A stretch of DNA of 48,490 nt from a virus: IMG/VR virus record IMGVR_UViG_3300047550_003313, positions 1 through 48,490 of that record, one strand, 5' to 3'. The notes under the pieces are model-generated. The model made no database searches. It worked only from the letters and a program-made list of their open reading frames with translations, and was not told where the DNA came from. The translations under genes and the position numbers were made by a program. Positions 15,886 through 24,410 of this stretch are shown piece after piece. Position 1 is the first letter of the stretch; every line of letters begins with the position of its first letter.

Positions 15886-16435
15886 ATTAAATGATTTTAT
15901 TCACATTTACGAAAATGCTCTAGAGTCAAATATTTGCGATCTTTTGATTTCATTATTTGAGCAGACTTCTGATAAGCATGAGAGGTTTGAGAATGAAGGG
16001 AAACCTAATTTCACACAGTTTAATCTCACGGAGAATAAAGAAATTTCTTCAGAAGTAAATCAAATTCATAATCATGTCATTAAAAATGTATTTACTTACC
16101 GTGATAAGTATTATGAATTTGTGGATACTAGGGTGTTTCCAAAAGATCATGCTTTTGAGCAGTTTCGTATAAAGAAGTATAATCCTGGTGGTGAGGATCG
16201 TTTTGATACTCATGTTGATGTGCTAGACTATCCATCAGCACGGAGATTTTTATCTTTTATGTGGTATCTAAATGATGTTGAAACTGGTGGAGAGACTGTC
16301 TTTAAAGATTTGACTATTCAACCTAAAAAGGGCACACTATTGATATTCCCTCCACTTTGGTTGTTTCCCCATAAAGGAAATGCTCCTATAAGTGAGTCCA
16401 AGTATATTATGAGCACATATTTACATTATAAGTAA
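15878..16435 (+). CDS. 2OG-Fe(II) oxygenase (prolyl-4-hydroxylase-like)
   Basis: 185 aa. Iron ligands H112, D114 and H165 (THVDV...FPHKG) and a 2-oxoglutarate-binding K175 (ESKYIMSTYL) form the complete facial triad. The segment FLSFMWYLNDVETGGETVF is typical of the P4H group. Such genes are frequent in cyanophages; substrates are unknown. The ATG at 15878 overlaps uvsX, and the stop overlaps the gp41 start (TAATGG), so it belongs to the replication operon. Confidence 0.85.
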   Translation: MDELNDFIHIYENALESNICDLLISLFEQTSDKHERFENEGKPNFTQFNLTENKEISSEVNQIHNHVIKNVFTYRDKYYEFVDTRVFPKDHAFEQFRIKKYNPGGEDRFDTHVDVLDYPSARRFLSFMWYLNDVETGGETVFKDLTIQPKKGTLLIFPPLWLFPHKGNAPISESKYIMSTYLHYK

Positions 16436-17814
16436 TGGAAAGAATTGAAACTACAATCCTTAGAAACCTGATATACAATGAAGATTACTCGCGTAAAGTC
16501 ATTCCTTTCATACAACCAGATTATTTTGAGAGCAAATCCGAAAAGGTCATTTTTGAGGAGATTGTTCAATTCATTGTCAAGTATGGTTCGGCAATCACCA
16601 TCGAAGCACTCAACATTGAGATAGAAAATCGCACAGACCTGACTGAAGATCAGGTAAAAGAAATCAGAGAAATTAATAAGTCTCTGAATGATTTTCCTGT
16701 TGAAAAGCAGTGGTTGCTTGACACTACAGAAAAGTGGTGTCGTGATCGTGCTATCTATCTGGCACTTATGGAATCAATCCATATTGCCGATGGAAACAAT
16801 GAAAAAAAGAATCGTGATGCGATTCCTAGTATTCTTTCAGATGCCCTAGCAGTATCTTTCGATAATAATATTGGACACGATTATCTACAAAACTATGAAG
16901 AACGATATGAGTTTTACCACAGACAAGAAGACAAAATCGAATTTGATCTTGAATACTTTAACAAAATCACGAAAGGTGGTCTCCCTAACAAAACTCTTAA
17001 CATCGCTCTTGCTGGTACGGGTGTCGGCAAGTCTTTATTCATGTGCCATGTGGCTAGCTCCGTCTTGCTCCAAGGGAGGAACGTTTTGTACATTACGATG
17101 GAAATGGCAGAAGAACGTATTGCTGAAAGAATTGACGCAAACCTTCTGAATGTGCCGATTCAAAACATCACAGATTTGCCAAGGCAGATGTTTGAAAGTA
17201 AGGTGACAAACCTTGCTAAGAAAACTCAGGGCACTCTCATTATTAAAGAGTATCCAACTGCTTCGGCACATAGTGGACACTTCAAGGCACTTATGAATGA
17301 ATTGTCTTTGAAGAAGTCATTTAAACCCGATATTATCTTTATTGACTATCTGAATATCTGTGCCTCCAGTAGGTATAAGTCAAATCTCTCTGTTAATTCG
17401 TATTCTTATATCAAGGCAATTGCTGAAGAATTGCGTGGTCTTGCGGTAGAGTTTAATGTACCTATCGTCAGTGCGACTCAAACTACACGAAGTGGATTTG
17501 GATCTTCTGATCCAGAATTAACTGATACAAGTGAGTCCTTTGGTCTTCCTGCTACTGCCGATCTTATGTTTGCTCTTATTAGCACTGAAGAATTAGAACA
17601 GTTGGGGCAGATTATGGTGAAACAGTTAAAAAATCGTTATTCTTCAACTGATAAATATAAGAGGTTCGTGTTGGGAATTGATAGAGCAAAAATGCGTCTT
17701 TATGATTGTGAACAAACTGCTCAAAAAGATATTTTAGATTCTGGTAAAGATGAAGATTATGTCTATGATGACGAACCAAAAATAAAAAAGTCATTTGATG
17801 GATTTAAGTTCTAA
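16435..17814 (+). CDS. 41: Replicative DNA helicase gp41 (DnaB-like)
   Basis: 459 aa. Walker A AGTGVGKS (193-200), Walker B IIFIDYLN (near 300) and SATQTTRSGFG belong to the DnaB/RecA-like helicase core. gp41 unwinds the fork and works with gp61 primase (encoded at 26047). Its C-terminal 27 residues (ILDSG...KKSFDGFKF) are repeated at the end of the next gene, a GIY-YIG endonuclease, which suggests that homing replaced this end of gp41. Confidence 0.92.
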   Translation: MERIETTILRNLIYNEDYSRKVIPFIQPDYFESKSEKVIFEEIVQFIVKYGSAITIEALNIEIENRTDLTEDQVKEIREINKSLNDFPVEKQWLLDTTEKWCRDRAIYLALMESIHIADGNNEKKNRDAIPSILSDALAVSFDNNIGHDYLQNYEERYEFYHRQEDKIEFDLEYFNKITKGGLPNKTLNIALAGTGVGKSLFMCHVASSVLLQGRNVLYITMEMAEERIAERIDANLLNVPIQNITDLPRQMFESKVTNLAKKTQGTLIIKEYPTASAHSGHFKALMNELSLKKSFKPDIIFIDYLNICASSRYKSNLSVNSYSYIKAIAEELRGLAVEFNVPIVSATQTTRSGFGSSDPELTDTSESFGLPATADLMFALISTEELEQLGQIMVKQLKNRYSSTDKYKRFVLGIDRAKMRLYDCEQTAQKDILDSGKDEDYVYDDEPKIKKSFDGFKF

Positions 17815-18533
17815 TGGGAATTATTTACTGTATTCATAGTTTATCTACCGGTAAAAAGTATATAGGGCAAACTGTTGAAAAGATGCAAAGAAGAGTTTTG
17901 CGTCATTTTAGAACTATGAATGAAACTAAAATTAGCAGGGCAATTCAAAAATATAGTAAATATGATTTTGTTTATGGTATAGTTGAAGAAATAGAAGATA
18001 AAAATTTATTAGATGAAAGAGAACAATATTGGATTAAATATTATGATTCTATAGACAATGGATTTAATATCAAAGAAGGTGGTAAATGTGCAAGAGGGTT
18101 TAAGCAATCCGAAAGTTCTATAGAAAAAAGAAGACAAAAATTAATTGGAAGACCTTTAAGTGTGGAGCATAAAAAAAGTATAAGTAAAGCACATAAAGGA
18201 AAAGTTTTATCAAAAGAAACTGTTGATAAAATGATTGCATATAGAACTGGTAAAAAACTTACTGATAGTTGTAAAGAAAAAATTGCTTTCTCTCATAGCA
18301 AAAACATTTATCAATTGAAAAACATAGATGGAACTATTTTAATAATAAAAAATCTTGCACAGTTTTGTAGAGATAATAAGTTTTCTCAAAGTTATTTTAC
18401 TCGTATTTTAAAGGGAGAAAGGAAAACTTATAAAGGATGGACTATCAAGATACTTGACTCTGGACAAGAAGACGAGTATAATAATGATGAAGACAAAAAA
18501 CCTAAAAAGTCGTTCGAAGGATTTAAATTTTAA
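17814..18533 (+). CDS. GIY-YIG homing endonuclease fused to a gp41-type C-terminal tail
   Basis: 239 aa. GIY-YIG nuclease core at the N-terminus (IIYCIHS...KKYIGQTVEKM), NUMOD3 repeats from about residue 97 to 165, and a C-terminal DNA-binding module (NLAQFCRDN...KGERKTYKGW). The last 27 residues (from 18450) share 16 identities without gaps with the end of gp41, including KKSF-GFKF. It starts and ends with TAATG overlaps, so insertion kept translational coupling. AT-rich except in the tail. Confidence 0.9.
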   Translation: MGIIYCIHSLSTGKKYIGQTVEKMQRRVLRHFRTMNETKISRAIQKYSKYDFVYGIVEEIEDKNLLDEREQYWIKYYDSIDNGFNIKEGGKCARGFKQSESSIEKRRQKLIGRPLSVEHKKSISKAHKGKVLSKETVDKMIAYRTGKKLTDSCKEKIAFSHSKNIYQLKNIDGTILIIKNLAQFCRDNKFSQSYFTRILKGERKTYKGWTIKILDSGQEDEYNNDEDKKPKKSFEGFKF

Positions 18534-18949
18534 TGGAAACTGCTAAACACGTAAATTTTGATAAATATGCTGAGTTTGTGGATGCCGTAACTTCTGATGC
18601 GTCCAAAGACTTTCTTGCTCTTTCTGATCGTCTGGTTGCTCTTGATGAGAAAGGTGCAAACATTGAGCGACTCCTGACTTCTGCTGTTGGTATCAATGCC
18701 GAAGGTGGTGAGTTTATGGAGATTGTAAAAAAAATGGTGTTCCAAGGCAAACCTTATAATGAAGATAATCGTGAGCACCTGATTATTGAATTGGGTGATA
18801 TTATGTGGTATGTCGCACAAGCATGTATGGCACTTGATGTGACCCTTGATGATGTGGTTGCTCGTAATGTTCAAAAACTTCTCAAGCGTTATCCTGAGGG
18901 TGCTTTTGATGTTTACTTCTCTGAAAACCGCGCTGCTGATGACCGATGA
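18533..18949 (+). CDS. mazG: MazG-type nucleotide pyrophosphohydrolase
   Basis: 138 aa. Metal-binding residues E60 and E63 (GGEFMEIVKK) and E86 and D89 (ELGDIMWYV) make the ExxE...ExxD signature of the MazG / all-alpha NTP pyrophosphatase family. Cyanophage MazG has been discussed as a nucleotide housekeeping enzyme or an alarmone modulator; the sequence does not decide. The start overlaps the endonuclease stop (TAATGG); before insertion it would have followed gp41 directly. Confidence 0.85.
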   Translation: METAKHVNFDKYAEFVDAVTSDASKDFLALSDRLVALDEKGANIERLLTSAVGINAEGGEFMEIVKKMVFQGKPYNEDNREHLIIELGDIMWYVAQACMALDVTLDDVVARNVQKLLKRYPEGAFDVYFSENRAADDR

Positions 18950-19131
18950 CTAAAGAAAAACAAGTAACTCTTAAAATGGATGCTCGCTGTGCTGCCGCAG
19001 TTCGGCAAATCCTTTTTGATGCACAAAAAGGATATACTTATGATGAAATGAGTGTGCCTCCCCGTATTACTGATATTCGCAATATTATTCAAGATATTGA
19101 TAATAGTATCAGCGAAGCACTTGGTGTATAA
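18946..19131 (+). CDS. Small conserved protein, 61 aa
   Basis: Overlaps mazG by four bases (ATGA). Content: a short strand-like start (KQVTLKMDARCAAAVRQILFDAQKGYTYDE) and a C-terminal helix (RITDIRNIIQDIDNSISEAL). No domain recognised and no transmembrane segment. Coupled translation with mazG is its only clue. Confidence 0.55.
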   Translation: MTKEKQVTLKMDARCAAAVRQILFDAQKGYTYDEMSVPPRITDIRNIIQDIDNSISEALGV

Positions 19132-19137
19132 TAAATA
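19130..19137 (+). promoter_or_regulatory. Late promoter-like AATAAATA
   Basis: AATAAATA overlapping the preceding stop codon, ten bases before the start at 19147. It is one base away from the late consensus and too close to the start codon for a normal leader, so confidence is low. Confidence 0.3.
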
Positions 19138-19146
19138 TTTCAAAAA

Positions 19147-19545
19147 ATGTCTTTGATTGGCAAAAGAAAAGGAAGACCAACTACAAGAATACAGTTTGAT
19201 GCTATTCTTAAAAGATTTATCGTCTTCCTTAAAAGAGAACTTCGTTTAACATATGATATTCCATATGTGCTCATAGATGATTCTGATTTTGCCAAAAACA
19301 ATATGACTTTTGGTATGATGAATCGGGAAATACTTTATATTAGTATTATTAATCGCCACCCTATTGATATTCTGAGGACAGTATCTCATGAGTTTATTCA
19401 TTATAAGCAAATTATGGATGGTAAAAGAATCTCATCGAATCCTGGAAGTCCTGCTGAAAATGAAGCAAATGCAAAGGCAGGTGAGATTATGAGGAAGTAT
19501 GGAAGACTTCATCCAGAATTATTTGACCTGATGCCGATTAGGTGA
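19147..19545 (+). CDS. HExxH metallopeptidase-like protein
   Basis: 132 aa. SHEFIHYKQ (HExxH) lies near residue 81, followed by GSPAENEANAKAGEIM, where a glutamate may be the third zinc ligand. The architecture resembles small SprT/minigluzincin-like phage proteins. Substrate unknown. Its last codons (LFDLMPIR-stop) encode the promoter of the two tRNAs that follow, with the TGA stop forming part of the -10. Confidence 0.6.
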   Translation: MSLIGKRKGRPTTRIQFDAILKRFIVFLKRELRLTYDIPYVLIDDSDFAKNNMTFGMMNREILYISIINRHPIDILRTVSHEFIHYKQIMDGKRISSNPGSPAENEANAKAGEIMRKYGRLHPELFDLMPIR

Positions 19546-19551
19546 TATAAT
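19523..19551 (+). promoter_or_regulatory. Sigma-70 promoter in a gene tail, for tRNA-Ala/Leu
   Basis: TTGACC (19523-19528), 17 bp, TATAAT (19546-19551). The stop codon TGA at 19543-19545 makes the extended -10 TGATATAAT. Expected start near 19558, just before tRNA-Ala. Confidence 0.82.
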
Positions 19552-19560
19552 TCTTTTATT

Positions 19561-19633
19561 GGGGATATAACTCAGTTGGTAGAGTGCGACCTTTGCAAGG
19601 TTGAAGTCAGGAGTTCGAGTCTCCTTATCTCCA
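19561..19633 (+). tRNA. tRNA-Ala (TGC)
   Basis: Acceptor GGGGATA/TATCTCC (one G-U), anticodon loop TTTGCAA, T-loop TTCGAGT, discriminator A, no encoded CCA. Confidence 0.93.
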
Positions 19634-19636
19634 TAT

Positions 19637-19716
19637 GCCCAAGTGGTGAAACTGGTATACACGCATGACTTAGAATCATGTGCTTCGGCGTGGAGGTTCG
19701 AGTCCTCTCTTGGGCA
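19637..19716 (+). tRNA. tRNA-Leu (TAG)
   Basis: Acceptor GCCCAAG/CTTGGGC, anticodon loop CTTAGAA, long variable arm (TGCTTCGGCG) as expected for Leu, T-loop TTCGAGT, discriminator A. Cotranscribed with tRNA-Ala. Confidence 0.93.
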
Positions 19717-19752
19717 CTTCTAAATAAAAATAAAATAAAATAAAAAAGAGCA

Positions 19753-21087
19753 ATGACAGACTCAGAAATATTATTGGCAGTAAATTCTGTATTGTCTGGA
19801 TATGAAACTAAGGTAGTTAAAACTGGACCAAAAGTAGATAAGATTAGAATAATTTCAACACAAAGAGCAGAAGACCAGGATAATATTTCAAAACAGTTAA
19901 AAATAAGAAGAGTTAACTTTAAAAATGAAATTGATAAAAGTGAGTCATCATTTCCAGTAACTAAAATTGTTTTACCAAAATCAAATTCTGTAATAAAATT
20001 AATATACAAAAAATCTGGAGGAGGTGGTTCTGGAGCAGGTGCTGCTCTTACGAAATTATCAGAGTCTGCTCAAGCATTGTATGCTGCAATGGTATTTAAT
20101 GTATTGAGGAGGGAGATGACTATTATAGATGTTACTAAAGATAATTTTATAAAGGCATCATCTACTGCATTTATTGATTCATCCGTCCAGAGTATAATTA
20201 ATGATCTTCCTGATGATTGGATAAATTCATCTATTTTAGGAGCAAATGCTTTATATCGATATTTTAAAGGTAAAGGAAGTTTTACTTTTCATAGGGGTTC
20301 TGGTGAAGTTTCTTTAATTGAAAATACCTTTAATAGAATTAATAAGTCGGAAAAGGCATTTGGTAATCTTAACAAATGGAGTCCGGCAGATATTTACATG
20401 ATAAGTAGCAATGCTAATCTTGGAAAACTCGGTGAGGAAATATCTTTACGTGGTTTAAACGCTCAAATGTATGAATATATTGAAAATAATCAGGTTATTG
20501 GAGTATCTCTTAAAAAAATGTATGGTAGTGGAAAAATATCAAAGAAAAATTTTCCATCAGATACAAAAGTAAACAAAGCAAAATTTTATGGAACAACTAG
20601 CAACATAGATTCTATGGATGGATATATTCAATGGGGATCTCTCAATAGTGAAAAAATTCAATTTAGAAGTTTTGGTGGAGAGACTTCTTTAACTGGTTGG
20701 CAGGGAGAAATAAAGGGGGCATCTGCTAATCAAGGTAAAATTTCTCTTGGACCTATTAACTTTATTTTAAGAAGATATGGACTTTCTGAAATTCCATCAT
20801 CTACAGAGTCAGCTTCACTTGCTACTAAAAATACTATGGATCACTGTATGAATATATCTCAGTTAATGGCATCAAATGGAATAATTAAATCTCAGCAAAT
20901 TGAAGATACCGCAAACGCTATACAAAAAAAATCAAATAAGTATAGATATTCAAAATATCTTGTTATGAAGTTGTTTCAAATAATTAATTCAATATCTGGT
21001 GAAGTTCGGGATAGTGTAGTTCAAGACTTTTATTTGTATGCAAGTTCTCAGGCAACTTATTCTGCACCATACTATAAGCTTGAGTGA
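19753..21087 (+). CDS. Large protein of unknown function, possible PD-(D/E)XK nuclease-like core
   Basis: 444 aa. The middle part contains NKWSPADIYMI..., then GKLGEEISLRGLNAQMYEY and VIGVSLKKMYG. The order PAD...VSLKK is reminiscent of the PD-(D/E)XK active site (D, then x-L-K), but this is only a motif reading. A glycine/serine-rich linker (SGGGGSGAGAA) separates a basic N-terminal region (about 1-85) from the rest. Likely a virion- or DNA-associated protein by its neighbours; function unproven. Confidence 0.6.
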   Translation: MTDSEILLAVNSVLSGYETKVVKTGPKVDKIRIISTQRAEDQDNISKQLKIRRVNFKNEIDKSESSFPVTKIVLPKSNSVIKLIYKKSGGGGSGAGAALTKLSESAQALYAAMVFNVLRREMTIIDVTKDNFIKASSTAFIDSSVQSIINDLPDDWINSSILGANALYRYFKGKGSFTFHRGSGEVSLIENTFNRINKSEKAFGNLNKWSPADIYMISSNANLGKLGEEISLRGLNAQMYEYIENNQVIGVSLKKMYGSGKISKKNFPSDTKVNKAKFYGTTSNIDSMDGYIQWGSLNSEKIQFRSFGGETSLTGWQGEIKGASANQGKISLGPINFILRRYGLSEIPSSTESASLATKNTMDHCMNISQLMASNGIIKSQQIEDTANAIQKKSNKYRYSKYLVMKLFQIINSISGEVRDSVVQDFYLYASSQATYSAPYYKLE

Positions 21088-21089
21088 TT

Positions 21090-21097
21090 AATAAATA
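21090..21097 (+). promoter_or_regulatory. Late promoter-like AATAAATA
   Basis: One base away from the late consensus, 43 bases before the ATG at 21141. Confidence 0.4.
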
Positions 21098-21140
21098 ACT
21101 ATTATAAAAGCGTAATTGGTTACACAATATTAAGTAGATA

Positions 21141-22451
21141 ATGAAAAGTTTTTTCCAATTCTTAGCAGAAGCGTCTGCCTCTCAGCAAGCAAAGCGTCTT
21201 GGTCTTGTTGGAGATGGTCATGGTGGTTGGTATGATCGGCAGGGAGAGTTTGTTGCTAAAACCGAAGGTGGGCAACTTAAGTTTTATAATAAGAGACAAA
21301 AAGTTGGTGAAAAAGACCCTCCACAAACTGAAAAGGAAAAAACAATCGCTTCTCCTGGATATAACGATCCAGCATTAGTGCAACAGCAAGCAGCACAGCA
21401 ACAAGCACCTGCTCCAGAACAACAAGTAGCAGCACAACAACCTCCACAGCAAGTTGGACCTCCACCAGTAGAAAAGACGAAGGGAACTCTAACTGTTGCT
21501 TTCGGAAGATTTAATCCTCCAACGATCGGACATCAACAACTGATGGATGTTGCTGCAAATGCTGCAGCAGGTGATGAAGATGGTCAATATATGATTTTCC
21601 CTTCTCGCAGTCAGGATAAGAAGAAGAATCCATTAGATGCTGATACTAAGATTAATTATATGCAGAGATTTTATCCTGCACACGCTGGAAATATTGTTAA
21701 TGACCCCAATACTAAAACAATTTTTGATGTGCTAAGAATGGCACACAATGATGGGTATACAAATGTAAGAATCATTGGAGGTGCGGATAGAGTCAAAGAA
21801 TTTGAGAAACTTTCTAATAATTACAATGGGCAACTGTATCAGTTTGACAACATTGAAGTTGTTTCTGCAGGAGACAGAGATCCTGATGCGAAGGGTGTGG
21901 AGGGTATGTCTGCTTCAAGAATGAGACTTGCTGCTGCCGAAAATGACTTCAAAACATTCAGGTCTGGTCTACCACCTGATGTAAAAAGATCTGAAGCAAA
22001 AGAATTGTTTGATATTCTTCGTGGAGCGATGAGTGTTAAAGAAGGTTGGGATATCTGGGAGATTGCACCAAAACTTGATTTCCAATCTCTTCGTGAAAAC
22101 TATATTACCGAATCTATCTTTAGAATTGGAGAAGTTGTTGAAAATTTAAACACAGGATTAGTTGGTCGTATTATTCGTAGAGGAACTAATTATCTAATTT
22201 GTGTTACTGAATCTGGGCAGATGTTTAAGTCTTGGATTAAGGACCTCAGAGAATATACTGAAGTTAGAATGGACAGAAAAATGAGACTTCCTGGAAAACC
22301 AAATACTCTTGTAGGAACTACTGGTTACTTTAAGTATGCTGCTCAACAAACTCCAGGTGCAATTGGTACTGGAAAGGAAAATCTTCAACCTGGCGGAAGA
22401 GCATACGGAATTGAATTCATAAATAAATATAGAAAAAAAAGTAGAAATTAA
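21141..22451 (+). CDS. Cytidylyltransferase-like protein with capsid-targeting N-terminus
   Basis: 436 aa. N-terminus MKSFFQFLAEA resembles the T4 internal head protein leader (MKTYQEFIAEA), with a possible gp21 cleavage after E10. A Q/P/A-rich linker spans about 65-115. The nucleotidyltransferase domain follows: VAFGRFNPPTIGH (HxGH-type motif) near 120, IIGGADRV near 210 and SASRMR (ISSTxxR equivalent) near 257. Relatives are NMN/pantetheine adenylyltransferase-like. If packaged, it could be injected with DNA (inference). The last ~120 residues are a separate basic region. Confidence 0.72.
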   Translation: MKSFFQFLAEASASQQAKRLGLVGDGHGGWYDRQGEFVAKTEGGQLKFYNKRQKVGEKDPPQTEKEKTIASPGYNDPALVQQQAAQQQAPAPEQQVAAQQPPQQVGPPPVEKTKGTLTVAFGRFNPPTIGHQQLMDVAANAAAGDEDGQYMIFPSRSQDKKKNPLDADTKINYMQRFYPAHAGNIVNDPNTKTIFDVLRMAHNDGYTNVRIIGGADRVKEFEKLSNNYNGQLYQFDNIEVVSAGDRDPDAKGVEGMSASRMRLAAAENDFKTFRSGLPPDVKRSEAKELFDILRGAMSVKEGWDIWEIAPKLDFQSLRENYITESIFRIGEVVENLNTGLVGRIIRRGTNYLICVTESGQMFKSWIKDLREYTEVRMDRKMRLPGKPNTLVGTTGYFKYAAQQTPGAIGTGKENLQPGGRAYGIEFINKYRKKSRN

Positions 22452-22460
22452 AGTTTTCTC

Positions 22461-24098
22461 ATGAAAAAAAATATCGCTGAGGAGCTCCCAGCAAGAAAAC
22501 ACGCTCCTGCTGCCGCACCTTCAGATGAGAAAGGTGGTGGAGACAAAGGAGGAGATGGGAAGAAGTCTCCGGAGAAAAGAGTCAAGCAAGCGATTTATGA
22601 TATTCGCTACAGAGCAAGAAGAGAAGAACTTCCTCTTCGCTCAGCATATTCTCAATATATGCAAAACAGCAGCATGAGTGCTCAAGAAAAAACTATGGTA
22701 AAGCAAAAGTTATTCGGTAAGGGTGGTATGCAAGCAGAAGACTTCAATATTGAAGATGTAGCATCTTCTCATGTTGCAAACGCACTTTATAAGGTATTTG
22801 TTGAGGGAGTGGAGAAGGAGCAAGAACCAATTCGTCTAACTTACATGGAGAAGTTAGAGACTGCTGAGCATAAGAAGTATAAAGTAAGAGTTACTGGAAA
22901 AGATGGTCGCTCATATGTAAGATATGCGGACCGTCAAAAGATTAGTGATCTTCGTGCTAATCCTAATATTGAGTCTGTTGAAATGACTGGTTATGGTGAG
23001 CCTTATGAAGGTGAGAAGAAAAAGGGTGAGCAAACTGCAAAAGCAAAAGCAGGTAAAGGACTAGATCCTGTCGGTCAAGAAGACAAAGATATTGATAATG
23101 ATGGAGACCACGATAAAACTGATAAGTATCTTCTGAATCGTAGAAAGGTGCGTGGTGCTGCAATTGAAAAGAGAAGTGGAGTCAAGGAAGAGTTTATTGG
23201 TGAAGTAAAAGATGAAGATGATACCAATGATAAAAAAATTGATGTGATGAAAGGTAAAAATAAGGTAACTGTGAATCCTGAAGCACCTGGAAATAGTAAT
23301 GGTGGTCGCGGTATGCAACTTGCTCATTATGATATGGACGGTGCCTTCATCGCAGAAAAGGCAGTAAGTAAAGCACAACAACGCTTTATGGGTATGGTTT
23401 ATGCTGCTAAAAAGGGCGAAAAACCAGCATCTCCAGAAGTAGCGGCTGCTGCTAAGGGTATGAGTAAAAAGGAAGCAAAAAAGTTTGCGAAGACTAAGCA
23501 TGAAGGACTTCCTACTCATAAAGAAGCAGTAGAACCAAAAGGCGGTGGAAGTGCTCCACAAGTTCCTACTAATATTATGAAGGCAGTTGATGAGTTGCCA
23601 CAAAAAATGCAGCAACTCTTCGGTGCAAAGAAAAAACCACAACAGCAACCAGTTAAGGAAGAGTCTGTTTCTCAAGCAGATAAAAAAGCAAAGAAGGAGC
23701 AAGAGGAAAAAGATTCTCGCTCTCTTCCAACTGCGATGAATCTTGCTAAAAATTATGCAAGAGCAATGGGTGCTAAGAATCCTATTGTAATGACTTCTTG
23801 TGAAGAAGTTGAAGTAATCGACGAAATTCGTCGTTCTGAAAAGGAAGGTAAAGGTTCTCCAGAAAGAAGAGAAGGACCTTATTTAATCGGCGCTCGTCAA
23901 CAAAATAGAGAGCGTGGAGAAAAAGGTGGACGCCGCTGGGTATCTGGTGGAGAAGGTGGTTCTAGAACTGAAAGAGGAGTAAAAGGGGGCGGAGAAGGTT
24001 CTCAGCAATCAAGATTGAATCCTCCAGAAACAACTGGTAAATATCTTAAAAAACAAGAAAGAAAACGTGGATCTGAAATGGGTTCAAGATACGACTAA
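22461..24098 (+). CDS. Highly charged protein with EF-hand-like loop and DUF3008-like segment
   Basis: 545 aa, rich in K, E, G and Q. Around residue 208 the sequence DKDIDNDGDHDKTDKYL has the spacing of a calcium-binding EF-hand/dockerin loop. From about 300 to 350, SKAQQRFMGMVYAAKKGE..ASPEVAAAAKGM...KFAKTKHEGLP matches the DUF3008 pattern. The rest is disordered. FIAE-K just before the DUF3008 part could be a prohead-protease site. Similar charged proteins occur in cyanophage virions; a structural or core role is inferred. Confidence 0.65.
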   Translation: MKKNIAEELPARKHAPAAAPSDEKGGGDKGGDGKKSPEKRVKQAIYDIRYRARREELPLRSAYSQYMQNSSMSAQEKTMVKQKLFGKGGMQAEDFNIEDVASSHVANALYKVFVEGVEKEQEPIRLTYMEKLETAEHKKYKVRVTGKDGRSYVRYADRQKISDLRANPNIESVEMTGYGEPYEGEKKKGEQTAKAKAGKGLDPVGQEDKDIDNDGDHDKTDKYLLNRRKVRGAAIEKRSGVKEEFIGEVKDEDDTNDKKIDVMKGKNKVTVNPEAPGNSNGGRGMQLAHYDMDGAFIAEKAVSKAQQRFMGMVYAAKKGEKPASPEVAAAAKGMSKKEAKKFAKTKHEGLPTHKEAVEPKGGGSAPQVPTNIMKAVDELPQKMQQLFGAKKKPQQQPVKEESVSQADKKAKKEQEEKDSRSLPTAMNLAKNYARAMGAKNPIVMTSCEEVEVIDEIRRSEKEGKGSPERREGPYLIGARQQNRERGEKGGRRWVSGGEGGSRTERGVKGGGEGSQQSRLNPPETTGKYLKKQERKRGSEMGSRYD

Positions 24099-24136
24099 TC
24101 TAAATATTATAGGACACTCTTCACACGGAGGTTATT

Positions 24137-24322
24137 ATGTCACTCGCAGTTATTTGGGCTTGGATTATGGCTAACGAAGCCGCGTTAGCAACTATTCTTC
24201 TGATTGTTTCAGAATTGATGGGTGCTAACACTAAGTTTAAGTCTAATGGTATTCTTTCTTTCATTCTTCTTCAAGTTCAAGAACAACTAAAGAAGAGAGG
24301 AGCAAAAAAATTAGAGGGTTGA
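24137..24322 (+). CDS. Small membrane protein, 61 aa (holin-like candidate)
   Basis: One hydrophobic helix at about 5-28 (VIWAWIMANEAALATILLIVSELMG) and a basic amphipathic C-terminus (VQEQLKKRGAKKLEG). The ribosome site GGAGG is five bases before ATG, unusually strong for this genome. Common in cyanophages. The single-helix, basic-tail form is compatible with a holin or virion membrane peptide, but it does not sit next to the lysozyme, so the role is open. Confidence 0.6.
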   Translation: MSLAVIWAWIMANEAALATILLIVSELMGANTKFKSNGILSFILLQVQEQLKKRGAKKLEG

Positions 24323-24341
24323 TTTCTTTCTAATATTTTCA

Positions 24342-24372
24342 AGGAGACCTTTTTATAAGGTCTCCTTTTTTT
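24342..24372 (+). terminator. Intrinsic terminator
   Basis: AGGAGACC (24342-24349) pairs with GGTCTCCT (24359-24366), followed by a T-run that runs into the late promoter. Confidence 0.88.
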
Positions 24373-24379
24373 ATAAATA
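24372..24379 (+). promoter_or_regulatory. T4-type late promoter
   Basis: Exact TATAAATA starting in the last T of the terminator T-run, 39 bases before the gene at 24411. Confidence 0.8.
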
Positions 24380-24410
24380 TCAATATAAAAGAATTTAAAG
24401 GTAAGGAAAC

